Positions 37,201 through 49,019 of a stretch of 64,000 nt of DNA are shown one piece after another. The stretch is from Metallyticus violacea (lineage: Eukaryota; Arthropoda; Insecta; Mantodea; Metallyticidae), in NCBI GenBank assembly GCA_030762175.1, contig CM060831.1, forward strand, positions 144,165,501-144,229,500. Direction: 5' to 3'. Position 1 is the stretch's first letter; every line of letters begins with the position of its first letter. The notes under the pieces are model-generated. The model was not told where the DNA came from, made no database searches, and was given only the letters and a program-made list of their open reading frames with translations. A program made the translations under genes and the position numbers.

Positions 37201-38130
37201 TCTGTATCTGGTTTAAAATATAATGATACTTCCTAAATTTGGGGTGAATCCAGTGTAAAAAAGGTCGTTCTTTATCGCGTCATGTTTCCTAGATACCCAG
37301 TACTAACACACAGGAATGCAATACTATGTGTGCCCCGTTAATGATTTCAAATTCATCAAAAAAATTACACTTAGAACTAATAAATAAGTGAATCTACCCA
37401 ATTTTGAGATGCAGAATTCAATGGAATAATCAGTTTTTCCCAAATGGTCACACTTAGATACACAGTATAATTAAAAAAAAAACTTTACTAGCGAAATTTG
37501 ACATAGTTAAATCAAATAAGAAATGCAGACTCAGAAGGGAGTAGTGTTTTTCTGCTTGAATATATATGTGGACATGATGCAGAAAGATCTAAAATTTAGT
37601 TCACAATATACCTAGTTGCACTTTTTATTTTTATTTTGTTTTGAAAAGTGTGCCGATGATGCTCTTCTTTTTATCACACTCCTAACGAAGGGTTCCTGTA
37701 CCCTTGATAACACAGGATGTCAAGGTGAAAGTGCTCGCCATGCTCATCGCTTACGGCGCCCAAATTTTCCAGCTAGACGTCAAGGGGTGAATGTAAAAAG
37801 TGAATTTTAAGTGACATTTTACATTCCTTGTTATTGTGGTTCTCCAACAGATCATTCACTAAAGAAACAAAGTTGTCTCTTTTGCTTCCCAGAAATCCAT
37901 TGACAGTTTCTTTGAAAAAGGATCAAGTAGCCAATTCGAGATTTGTGAGCTTAGTATCAAAGATTGGACCTTTAAATTGTTTCCTGATATGTGATTTAAC
38001 ACATAAGTCTTATCATTTAGTGATTACTTTTAGAACTTCTACCAATATAATACTTATTTACATTTATTTAAGTCTATTAGGCGTTCTCTTCCGCTCTACC
38101 AATCTAACAATAATTACCTAAATGAAGTTA
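34223..38130. other. no recognised gene; microsatellites
   Basis: AT-rich stretch of nearly 4 kb. It holds a (GA)n run at 36514-36533 and an (AT)n run at about 36945-36971. A plus frame at 37616-37810 contains CADDALLF, reminiscent of a reverse transcriptase YADD box. Nothing around it supports a retroelement. Confidence 0.5.
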
Positions 38131-39005
38131 TAGGGACAATATTACAATCACAACGTTCACAGTAAAGCTGACAATACTCCTACATATGTAAATCAATGTA
38201 AAACATTGTGTATATAAATAAACGTATGCTAATACATAAATATTGATAATGAAAATTAGAAAAACTGAACTTAAGAAGAAGAAAAAATAAGAAAACAAAA
38301 GAATGATAATATACAATAAGCACCTGCAATAAGCACGTAAATTCTGAAAGTGGAAATAAAGATACAAGCAAAACATAAAATTAAAAACCCTAACAATACT
38401 ATGAAGAAGATGGGAACATTTATGGTAGTAATAAAAATAATAAAACGAATAATTCTACAGCAGGGTAAAACAAATAAACACATGCATTGTAACACAAGGA
38501 ATCTAAATCTAGGTAATCGATGATTTCTAATAATATTAAACAGTTTCATACGAAATGCTCCTAAAGTTCGGCAATCTCTGACATCCCGTGGCAATACATT
38601 CTAGAGACCGGAAGTAGTTACTGTGAATGATGAAGAGTAGAGTGAGGTTCGGTGCAATGTAACAATAGTTCGTGCTGGGATTCAGAACGTGTGTTAAGAT
38701 TATTAGAGGAAGATAGATTTTGAAAACGAGATGATAATAAAATGGAGAAGATGTGCGGATAATTTTGAAAAGTAGTGTGAATTAATGACAATGAGTGATC
38801 AAGATAGCATATTGAGGGAGTGTGTTATATGATCGAAAAGACGCTGTAACGTATGCACATATTATGAACATGCTGTAGTTATTGTGTTAGGTTAGAGTTT
38901 AAGTCTGTAAACGGAAAATCACAGTAGTCGAAGTGAGGCATCACCAGGGATTGCACCAGGATCTTTTTCAAGGTTCTGGGTAGGGACACGTGTGGATTAG
39001 AGAAC
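38131..39005 (-). mobile_element. LINE 3' end (5'-truncated non-LTR retrotransposon)
   Basis: Read on minus from 39005, the sequence gives LPRTLKKILVQSLVMPHFDY followed by CDFPFTDLN. After frame changes come SSRFQNLSSSNNLNTRS, QHELLLHCTEPHSTLHHS, LPVSRM and PRDVRDCRTLGAFRMKLFNI (38525-38594). This is the order of the region after the reverse transcriptase domain in jockey/CR1-like elements, ending in the familiar 'LPxxVRxxxTLxxFRxKL' motif. An AT-rich 3' untranslated part follows to about 38131. The reverse transcriptase and endonuclease domains are absent, as expected for a 5'-truncated insertion. The exact clade is not determined. Confidence 0.82.
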
Positions 39006-40941
39006 TCCTGCAGATTTCAGCAATAAAAAGTTACAAAAAAGAACAAATAGACAAATAAAACACGTAAACAAAAGAACAGAGAATAGCGAAATACTTAAAA
39101 TTAAGTCTAAAAATCTAAATTACTGAAAAACGTTATATGCAGGCACGTTTTAAAAGCCAGATTTGGATTGCGAACAAATTGATATATAACATGTCAGATG
39201 CAAAATGGCTGTTGACTAGTGCTATTACTCTGATAAAGATATTGTTATGTTCTTTTTTCTTTGTCTCGTTAAATTCAATGCAATATTCTACTTATATAAA
39301 TTGTATCATTGAGCTTATTTCTTAAGTAATTTCTATATTTTAACCATATTGTTATAATTGCTAGTACGCTCTCTTCTGAACCCCAGATTTTCTGGTTCAA
39401 CCCCTGTCGAGATCGATGAATTTGTTAGTCCTATGGGAAGAATCGTAATATTTATGGTATTTAAAGAACCCCATATCTGAAAAAAAGGTCTCTGGACAAA
39501 ATTATTGACATCAAGCAATACTTTAGTTTTCAATTACATGACGATGGAGGCGATGAGCTTATTACCTGTCACTCTGCCCTCTGTAGGAAAAAAAAAAATA
39601 ACTAAAATTCTCCTTGGCAATCGAAGCATCCCTCATAGGTGACCTTATGTTTCAAAATGGAACAAAAGTTATCATAGATGGCATTCTGCAAACTCTAGAG
39701 TTCGTTTTAGTAAATTAAAAATGAACTATATTTTTCTTTTATAGCTAAATGCTGCTTTCACACTGGTTCAGGTACGAACATTCTAGATGAAAGTATAATG
39801 AGAATTAATGCAATGAGATCACTGCTGGAAATCCTCAAAAGTAATAGGAACAATTAAAATTTCCACATCTCATATTTAGCACTAACGGATATAAATATTA
39901 GCTGCAAGACTGCTTGGAGCTTTACTGTCGTAATGTTTGTATGTCGCATGCATATTGTTTGAGATGCAAACTTTAAATATTTTCAATTACTATTTAATGT
40001 TAACTATAAAACTAAAAATTGACAACAATGACGACAATCGGGCCAAATCCCTCGCGGTTGCAAGCGCGAGGTTTAATTGGTTACATAGAACTGTAACTCA
40101 CTCATAAGTTTCGTTACCAACCCAGATATACCGCTGCAAATAGCAACAATTAATCTCGCTTTCCATGAAATTGCCGAACAAATCTAATTAAAAGTGTAGC
40201 TTTAAACATTAACTTAACGCAATACCCATGCACATATTTGCTTCGTATGGTGCATTTTCCAACCAGTAGCAAGGCTGTTTGATTTATGATATTGTTTGTA
40301 TGACGTAAACAGCCACGAATAATAATGATGATGGCGATGATGGCCGTAAAGCAGCATTTCACACGGCCCGAGGCATATTCAACTCGGGTTATAAACCAAT
40401 GCGGAGGGATACATTACTCTATCCTTACGCCATATCATTGATGTTTTTTATCAGACTCACAGCATGTTTGCAGTATATACTCAACTTTCGTATAGTTTTT
40501 ACTTTTATAATATTACCAAATTATAAACACCATAGCAAATTGGTTTATAGATAATGATTGATAAACACAAGGTTTACTTTTTGAGCGCGCATTAACATCC
40601 GCTATTCTATTCATACCTGCCAGCCATATTTTAGAAACGCCTGCAGTCAATTTCTATAGTAAATTTATTGACGCATCGTTGACACATTATTTGCAGCATT
40701 TTGTATTTTTCTAGGCTCCATAAATGTGCCAAAGAGTATTTTTTTTTGATTGCATGAATGTAAATAATAATTTATTATGAAAAATGGTGATATATGAGCC
40801 AGATTCGCTTTTATACTCAGTGTATATTGATATATTACTGTATTTATCAATATTTTCAGTTGGTTATTAACAATTAATAATATAAATTCACTAATGAAAT
40901 AAATAATAAAAGAAGGACTGGGTTGTATCTGAGATATAATC
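39006..40941. other. no recognised gene
   Basis: AT-rich sequence. At about 39355-39410, TAGTACGCTC followed by CTGGTTCAACCCC resembles a decayed tRNA-derived sequence, but box A is poor. Nothing else was identified. Confidence 0.4.
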
Positions 40942-40953
40942 ACGCCTTTTATA

Positions 40954-41249
40954 GTTTGGTTTGGTTTATTTACGAACGCTATTTAATATCTCAGGTCATC
41001 AGCTTCCCATTGTATTCAGGGCGTGAAACGGCCGACAATGTTTGCTCAGAGACCTCTTCTTTCAGGCTTGAGGTTCTTTATCGTGCCGTAAATGTATCAC
41101 ACAGGATCCACGGCTTTACTTCCCTTCCGAAGGAAGCCATACTTAGAATTTTTACGCCCGAAAAAATCCATCGATCCTGGCCGGGTTTGAACCCGCGATC
41201 TTGGGTTTAGGAGGCAAGTATGGTTACCACTACATCACCAGGACCGACT
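40954..41249 (-). mobile_element. SINE B copy 4 with perfect 12-bp TSD
   Basis: A full-length, well-preserved copy in minus orientation. Flanking direct repeats ACGCCTTTTATA at 40942-40953 and 41250-41261 are identical, so this is a comparatively young insertion made by LINE-type target-primed retrotransposition. The tRNA-like head is at 41177-41249. Confidence 0.95.
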
Positions 41250-41261
41250 ACGCCTTTTATA

Positions 41262-41862
41262 CGTATTTGCTAGAAATACGCAATATATTAATGATAGAAA
41301 TTCTCTTCAGTTCTACAATTATATGTATCCCACTGCATAAAATAAAGTACATTCTAATATTCTAGCCCGTTACAGCCATAAATGAAAAGTCTTTAATTAA
41401 TAATGCTACAGCTTTAATTAAAGTACTAATATGTCAGCCTCCTGAGCAGAATATTATATTATTTTGCAATATAATGAAAGAAATATAATTTACTTTAAAA
41501 TAATTGTGCTCATATCTATTTCTTAACATTAATTAAAAGTTTTAAATACACATCATTTTGTAATGTTAAATACCACATTTCTAAATACAAAATAAATATC
41601 ACATTTTTTACCTTTATCGGCACAAAATTCATGTTGGGAAATCCTTACCTGAAAAGAAAAGAGAGCAATTATAATAATTTACTTACGTTAGAAGTCTTTA
41701 AAAATGCTCCTTTTTTAAGCTTTTCAACAATATAGATTATGATACCAATATTTATGATAATAATTGAAAATCGTACTTTGTTCAGCTTTGTTATCAATAA
41801 ATTGGGTCGACTACCTTAAATATATACTTATAACAATAAACAGAAGAAACAGTAAATAAAAT
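41262..41862. other. no recognised gene
   Basis: Very AT-rich sequence, nothing identified. Confidence 0.5.
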
Positions 41863-42052
41863 ATTAAAACAATTAAATTCTCCCGGGCTGTTTTGCCGTG
41901 GTCCATGGTTTAAATTACTACCATAGCTTTCACCAACTACTCCGGTTGGCATCTTCAGTGGATGAAGAGTAATACCTAACTGTTAACACGACGACAGCCC
42001 GGGAGAATTTAATTGTTTTAATGACAACACCGGCCGTGAAAGCCTAAGTAGT
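41863..42052. mobile_element. 190-bp inverted-repeat element with 12-bp flanking repeat
   Basis: Perfect 29-bp inverted repeats at 41863-41891 and 41994-42022 (core TTCTCCCGGGCTGT and its complement) are separated by about 102 bp, with 30 further bases to the right (CACCGGCCGTGAAAGCC...). The direct repeat AGTAAATAAAAT occurs at 41851-41862 and 42053-42064 and looks like a target-site duplication. The spacer holds more pairing, for example CCATGGT with ACCATAG. It could be a non-autonomous element or the terminal part of a Penelope-like or other retroelement. The class is not settled. Confidence 0.75.
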
Positions 42053-42064
42053 AGTAAATAAAAT

Positions 42065-42992
42065 GTTTAATCTTTTCTTAAAATAACAACGAACACAGAC
42101 AACATTCTCTTCAAGTTATAAATCTTGTCTCTAATGCGGTGTTTTACCTCTAGTCTTCTAAAGTGACTTCCATTCCGCTTATATAAATTAATTTTTCCTT
42201 CGGCAAAACGAACATTCTATCAGGAATCACATTCGTTTGATTCAATTAAGTGTTTCCGATTGCATTGTTAATGTTTTCCTTTGCATGTCAAACTTACAGC
42301 CTAGGGCTAATTTCGGAAGTGATTTTCCTGGCGAATGTATAAGATTTGTGCCAATGTAGTTTAGTTTTTCTTCCGTTAAAGCTGTGCGTTTTCATTCGTG
42401 TTTTTTGTTTTGCGTTGAACCAGTAGATTCAAATGTGTGTATAGTACTGTAAATTGCAGTCCTGGAAGACGAAATTTACTGATCAGGAAAATTCAGAATA
42501 AATTGAAGACACACACGACTTGAACTAATTCGGTTACATACGAAAATAGAGTCAGTTGTCTCATTTTCATGTATACTGTCGTGAGAGTGACAGAAATGTC
42601 ATAAAGCGATGTTTGAGGGCATGATAAAGGGAGGCGAGGTACACGTGATATTTAATATTTAGTTTTACCAGCGGTCGGGAATACTGTCCATAAGAGCAAG
42701 GCAGCACTATTGTAAAATTGCCAAGCCTAAAAAAAAAGCACCAATTAAGGACACTGCCGTTCATTAGCATTGCCGATACTGAGGACTTTAGGAAATATGG
42801 GGAGATTTATATTAAGACTAATTCTTTTAAAAAATATAAATACCATTTGTATTAGCATTTTACATTTATTGTTTTATTTGAATTTCTTTTAAAATATTCA
42901 CGCACTTTTATTTTCTTACATCAATAAAATTTATTATGCCAAAAACTGTGTTCCCATTTCTTTAGACGGATTTTGCATCTCATTTATATGGG
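42065..42992. other. no recognised gene
   Basis: AT-rich sequence, nothing identified. Confidence 0.5.
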
Positions 42993-44164
42993 GGCTGTTC
43001 AATAAAAAATTATGATTCTTACAGGAATAGTTTCTCTGGCTAAAATTTAGCATTACAGTATTCTGTATAATTTACACTATATACATTTCATTGTCACTTG
43101 CAGTTACCACCCGTGAGAAGTGTGTAAATTGAGACAAGTTCAGTTCCGCCTACAGCAAAATGGAGGTGATATGCAAAGAACAATATGCTGCTCTGAAGTT
43201 CTGCTTTTGTCTCAGTATTCGTCAGCTGGGATACAAAGTTACAGAAGGTTTGTAGAAAGTTTGTTCTTCTTTAAAGCTTAGCTCGAAGATAGTTTAAAAC
43301 TTCAAAGGAAGGTGCACCCGGCACAGTTTTCCAATTTAAGCTTTAATGGAAGAAAACATAATCAGCTGCTGTCATTGTGAGAGAGGATTGTCGAATAATT
43401 AAAGAACACTTTCAGAAATTATGAAAATGTCATTGGGTATCACCTACCCGTTGGTAAATGAAAAGATGCATATGAGAGGTGTTTCTGCACGGTGGGTTCA
43501 AAGACCGCTGATTCCCGAACGTCTGCATGCAGCTGAAGATGATGTTACAGGAAGATGCGGTGTAAGGTAATCACTGCTGATGAAACTTGGCTACATTATT
43601 TCTATCTTGAGAGCAAACAGCATAGCTCTGTTTGGAAACCTCCATCGTCACCCCCCCCACCAAAAAAGTTACTTTTTCTGGGAAAGTTATCGTAATTTCG
43701 TTTTCAATATCCAAGAAATGTTTTACCAACAAGTACTACCTGTACACACAACTGTAACTGGGGAATACTACAGAGATGTCCTGAAAACATATCACATGCT
43801 GAAGGCCACACTTACAACTAGCTAAATGCTACACCACGATAATGCACGGCCGCACATCACAAATAATGTTCCTGAATATCTCAAAAAGTATGTCTGTTAC
43901 CCTCCTTTAAGTCCAGATTTAACCCCGTGTGACCAATTTCAAGAAACACCTTTCTGAGAAGCATTTTCCATCATCAAAAGCATGATGAAGGCTGTGGATG
44001 ACATTCTAAAGGCAATCTAAAATGGTTTCAACATGTCTTTAAAGACTGGCAGAAACGCTGAAACAGGTGCATTGCAACCAATGGGCACTACTTTCGGAAA
44101 TAATTATAAGGATGATAAAAGTATGTTATCAAAAAAAATTATGATCAATTTTTATTGAACAACC
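42993..44164 (+). mobile_element. mariner M2 element with both ends
   Basis: About 1.17 kb. Inverted ends GGCTGTTCAATAAAAA (42993-43008) and TTTTTATTGAACAACC (44149-44164). The broken transposase starts at 43159 with MEVICKEQYAALKFCF, the N-terminal helix-turn-helix of a SETMAR/mos1-like mariner. It continues with ITADETWLHYF (first catalytic Asp, near 43573), VWKPPS, HHDNARPHIT (second Asp, near 43837) and PPLSPDLTPCDQF (third Asp, near 43925). It ends with FKDWQKR-type residues near 44040. All three aspartates are recognisable, but frameshifts and stops separate them. Confidence 0.9.
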
Positions 44165-44267
44165 AGCTTCCCACATAAACCCGCATGCCATTTCTTACTT
44201 GTAAGGCATGGCCTTTTCTAAAATGTATAGTTTTCGAAAGCACACAAACAATCTTTCTTTTTTCTTA

Positions 44268-44516
44268 ATAATGTTAAACGTCCGTTTTTACTAGTGAGGC
44301 ACCACATGCGATGAACATTGATGATAAATGAAATGATATGATAAACTGGGAAAGGATTTTCATTTTTAAAAGAAGGAAGCGTTGCAGGTTTAACTTAAGG
44401 CATTTCCCATTTATGAGGACTGAGGAAAACCTGGAAAAAATCAAACAGGAATGACGGACTTGGCGGGAATCGAACCACAGGCCAGCCGCTTATGAATTCG
44501 CGCCTTAACGACCTCA
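44268..44516 (-). mobile_element. SINE A copy 5, head truncated
   Basis: Minus orientation. The tail side at the left reads ATGTTAAACGTCCGTTTTTA, and box B is GGGAATCGAACCACAGG as read on plus. The copy stops at GACCTCA near 44516, so the outer end of the tRNA-like head is lost. Confidence 0.85.
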
Positions 44517-46570
44517 TACAATCTGAATGATGTTGCGATAACACAGCAATATTACAGTTTATATACAATGCTTTCTGTATTTCGTTATGTCTTTTATTTC
44601 CTAGGCCAAGACTTCGTAAAATGATAATATTTCAAGTCGATAAGAACTTTGACTCAGCAACAAAACTAAACTCACTTCGCTGCGCGTACGTTCAGGATAG
44701 AAGTATTCCTGCTACTGGAAAAGCGTCACTGGCTGTTTTATCTCTCGTAATGCGATTTTAAAAAATGCGTAAGCGGATAAGGTTTATAAATAAAGGTTTA
44801 CAAGGGTGGTAATACTTTTTAATTAACATCGTTTACTAATGTAGTATCGGGTATTTTACTTATTCTAGGATTTCAAATAATTAAAAAAAATTCTGTTGCA
44901 GGATAGTAAGTATATCTTAATTTTGAAACACTTTCAACGTGCTTAACTTTAAACATAAAACGGTTAGTATTAAAATAAATAATTCGCTATTACTGCACAG
45001 AAGATATTGGTAGTAAATATATAATTTAATTGCAGTGCATTTCTCAGTCTTTATTGTAACATTATTTCAAATACGTTTTACACAATTTAAGAGTAACTTT
45101 AGGTAGTTTAAATCGTGTTCAGTGTCGCCAGATGAAAATGATAACGTAAATAAATAGCCCTTTTATATTATAACGAGATAACACGAAAGAACTCCGCTGT
45201 CCTATAAACAAAATTATCAAAGTGCATTTTTCGATTTCCCTCACAATGAAACAAATCTCCCGAATGGGTGATTGGCAAAAATGTTACTAGGAACATAACT
45301 CAGCATGATTCATAAAGAACCGAATACAAGTATTGTGTGTTTTGTTAACAGATCTGCAAGGATACTCTTGAAACACTCGTACATCATCGGGTACTTTCGG
45401 GCGATGTCGTTTCAAGCAATTCGAACGCTAAATGGCAGTCATTCGTTTATGTTGAGCTTTCTGGTATTCCAATGACATTCGCAACAAAAATGTTGGATAA
45501 AAGTTAGAACTGAAACTGGAGAGAACAAAGTCTATTTTGAAAAATGTTTTATTTTTTTTAAAATTATATTTCTTCGTTTCTGTATAAGATAATATAATTA
45601 AATTTTGCATGCTTAATGTTTAAAACTTGCTCTTTGTTATAAAATAAAATTATTCACATATGTTACGAAATTTTAAAATTATTTATTTTCAAAATACTTA
45701 TTCCAAGATATGTATTAAAAGACATTAGAAAATGATTCCAAAGATTTTCAAACTTCATGAATACTTATTTCTTTATTCCAAATGTAATATCTAAATTTAC
45801 AGGCTGAAAATCAATAGTTTACATGTGTATACTACAGATATAGGTAATACATTTTTTTTAAATTGAACTTTAAACACAAATTTTGATTTCTTTTTAACAT
45901 ATGTAAGATAATTAATGATATTTAGGTCGTTTACCCACATAAAAATGACTATGCAAAGTTTCATTCAGTTATTTGAATATTCTTTCATTGGTCTGGAAAT
46001 TAGGTTTGTAACTGGAATGCTATGTTAGTGGTTTTAAGATGAACTTTATATTTGAGTATATAATAAGATGTAAACAGTTTTGAAAAATAAATACATATAT
46101 CCCCAGCAGTTTTCTAATTTGTAATTGGTGAGAAATGGTCTATGTTTACCTTTGATGTACTTTATTTTGCTGAAAGTCATTTAAAAAATATATGTTGATT
46201 CAAAAAGGCAGAAAAAGTTATATACACATGGCCCCAAGTTTGGAACTGTTATTCTGGGAGTATATTTCAAAACTCTGAATTACTTTTTCGTTTCTGTTGA
46301 AAAAACATCTAGATCTGAAGATCAGTAAGTTCATTTTTCATATTTGCAATCTCAGGTCAAATTGATAACCCAGTTACATCTGTTATCGTTACAAATGTAG
46401 CAGTATTCATCATCGGCGCCCAGACAGTAATTTAATATTTATATATTTATAAATACCATGTTAATTTCGTTGTTTTCAGCAAGGACTAATGATACTTTAA
46501 ATAATTGTGTAAATAGCAAGTAGTAGAGATAGGTTAAGCTCTTTAGATTGGAATCGGGAAATAAATGTTA
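44517..46570. other. no recognised gene
   Basis: Very AT-rich stretch of 2 kb without identifiable features. Confidence 0.5.
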
Positions 46571-47180
46571 ATATAACACTGGCAGACTTTTGCATTGTGT
46601 TAAGCTGTGGACGTTAGCACGCTAAATTTTTGCGGCTTTCCAGAACGTTATATATGAACCGGCCAATCAGCCGTGGGCATTTTAAATTTTTGAAGCCTGG
46701 CGATGCTAATGGGCATACGCGTGCGGATTCCGGAGGCTTGACGTTGACATTTGGCATACAAGCCGAGAGGTCGTATATAAAGAAGCAATTGGCCTAATTT
46801 CAGACACTTTTAGACATTTTTAATTCATTCTCAGACACTCTTCATTCATTCAGTCGACGGAGGAGATTTTGATCAAATATAAGGGCGTAACTTATCTGCA
46901 TGGACAGCCGCATGATGCTCGAGTAAAAACAAGTAATAATCGACTGCAAGCGTTAATTCCAACGAGAAACTCGTACGGTAGATCAATATTTAGCAAAGCC
47001 TTGCCGCTGCGTGTGAATCAGGGGATAAAGTGTTTGTTTACAAAACCCGGAAGCTCGCGGTCATCAGAAGTACTTAGCTTGCCAGCGCGCGAGTCAATTA
47101 CTACTAGTCTAAGGGTTACGGAGCATTCATTTCCAGTTACTAACAATAGTTTCTTTGTAAGGTGGAATCAGGTCAAGAAA
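46571..47180 (+). other. possible solo LTR or orphan promoter region
   Basis: GC-richer than its surroundings and organised like an LTR: an upstream region, then TATA box and initiator (see 46774-46805), then a transcribed-type region with repeated CAGACACT motifs, and an AATAAA at 47178-47183. A 104-codon frame (46869-47183) spans it but has no recognised domain. I found no partner LTR, primer-binding site or pol gene, so a host promoter cannot be excluded. Confidence 0.35.
46774..46805 (+). promoter_or_regulatory. TATA box with initiator-like motif
   Basis: TATATAAA at 46774-46781 is followed by TCAGAC at 46800-46805. The first T of the TATA box lies 28 bases before the A of TCA, close to normal arthropod Pol II spacing. 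A second TCAGTC lies at 46850-46855. Confidence 0.4.
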
Positions 47181-47398
47181 TAAACTTGTTTCACCGCATG
47201 TGTATACGAACCTCCTGTCCCCTCCCATTGTGTGAAGGCAACGAAGACGGCAAAATTCCTGCGATTAGGTAATCGGTGAAAGCGACGATTACCTGCTACA
47301 CCAACGCAGCAATTACTGACGTCGAGATTGGGCCACTTTCGTCGGAGACCCCAAAGGAAACCCAATTTCCACAACAAAGCTTTTACAGACCAGAAACC

Positions 47399-47557
47399 GC
47401 CACGAGTGGACGGGGTCGTTAAGGCGCGGACTCGTGCGCGGGGAGTCTGTGATTCGATTACTACCGTCCTTCCTGACTGACGTTTTTTTTTTTTTTTTCA
47501 GATTTTCCTCAGTCCTCATAAATGGCAAATGCCGGGGAGATACTTACGTCTGGAATC
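47399..47557 (+). mobile_element. SINE A copy 6, 3' truncated
   Basis: Plus orientation with an intact head (GCCACGAGTGG, GTCGTTAAGGCGCGGACTCG, box B GTGATTCGATTAC), a T-rich expansion at 47484-47499 and the CCTCAGTCCTCATAAATGGC block. It stops near 47557, lacking the distal half. Confidence 0.87.
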
Positions 47558-48600
47558 GCCTGTATCAGCGGAACTTAAATTCCAGTCTTAACGGGAATCG
47601 CGCATTCATTGAAGGTCGCACTAGTGTAATATATAATTCTGATTGCGTAACAGATAAGAGCACAGCATTTAACCATGTACACTAAGTTGCTTGTTTTCAC
47701 TGGATCTCTTTCCTCCACTAACTTAACTCCTGATCTATCTAAGCATTATGTAATGATCAAATGTTTGACTATATATATATTGTTAAACTGCAGCTGGGAG
47801 CAAAGAAATTTAGAAGCCCCAGACTTAAACATCTCTCGATAAGATCCCTCAAGAAATCTTCTCGACACATCCTGCGTGAATCCGAAACTTTAGGGAAATT
47901 GGGAACATTTGCAGTAACGAATCAGCAAAGTAGACATATATCCAGCAAAGAGATGTGTAACATTAATTAATAAGGAGCACGATCTAAGGCAAGATGCATT
48001 ATTTGCGAATCGTCTGCATTGAGTTACAATACCCCATCGTTGGCCAAACTGAGAATCAAACCTGAGCCTGCGAAGTGCGAGGCAGGCACGTTGCAGCCAA
48101 AATACAACAGAGATTCTGTAAACCAACTATCCGTTCGTATTTCAATGTGCAATAAAGCCGGGAGATTTAACGCGAAGCACGCTGTAATATTGTATATTAA
48201 CCATGCTATTAAAATGCGCAATGAAATACTTCCAAGGGCTGTAACATGTTGATGTTTTCTCCCCTATGGTCATCATTTTTGGTGACGTGCTGCGTACGTT
48301 TATAATTAAGCTCATTTTATATGAAAATTGCTGCAAATAATTTGCAAAGCATTTGGATACAAATGTGCGTGCTTCCAATACATATCAGTAGATATAGCAA
48401 TTAAATTTATAATTCCTACTTTCCTGTTCCCTTCCACTCTCCGAATTTACTCCTACTATTTTATGCATTACAATTCAATGCAGAAATCCACAATAGAAAT
48501 AAGCTGTAACTTAAATGACAGTCGAAGATATAATATGAAATAGTTCGTTTGTTTTACTTCGATGTCGACCATTGTATTTTCTAGGGATGCAATACCATTA
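47558..48600. other. no recognised gene
   Basis: Several overlapping short frames on both strands near 47890-48250, none recognisable. Confidence 0.45.
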
Positions 48601-48660
48601 CCCCACAGTTCTCAAACTGTGGTGCGTGGTCTGCGATACCCTCCAAGGGGTCCACGAAAT
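48601..48660. repeat. possible hAT transposon end
   Basis: CAGTTCTCAAACTGTGGTGC at 48605, then a palindromic CCCTCCAAGGGG, resembles the terminal inverted repeat of hAT elements (CAGTGGTTCTCAAACTG followed by ...CCCCAAGGGG). The opposite end was not found nearby. CCACAGTT/AACTGTGG also forms a perfect small hairpin here. Confidence 0.45.
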
Positions 48661-49019
48661 TTTACAGTACTGTAATATTTAATTTTGGATGAATAAATAA
48701 ACAAATATGAGGAAAAAAGAGCAAGATTCAAAATAAACCAGCTGGTTATTGAGGTAAGGTATGGTCACTAGAGCCACGCATTTCTGCAGCTTCTCGATTT
48801 CTTTCTTTCTCTAACATGGCTCGCATAATCTTTCCAAATCTCCATCGATCGTACCTACTAGGCACCGAAAAAGATAAGAAAAATTATATAAAAAGGTATA
48901 TAATATGTCTTTTAAAGCTCTAGTGTTCGCAATTTTTTTGTTTTTTTCCCAACGAAACTCGGCATATAAACATCTATTAACCAAGTTCGATAACCAATTA
49001 AATTGGACAATTAAGGGAT

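Noticed and set aside
37616..37810. Reverse transcriptase YADD-like box (CADDALLF)
   Set aside because: No neighbouring RT motifs before or after it in any frame. A four-residue match is expected by chance.
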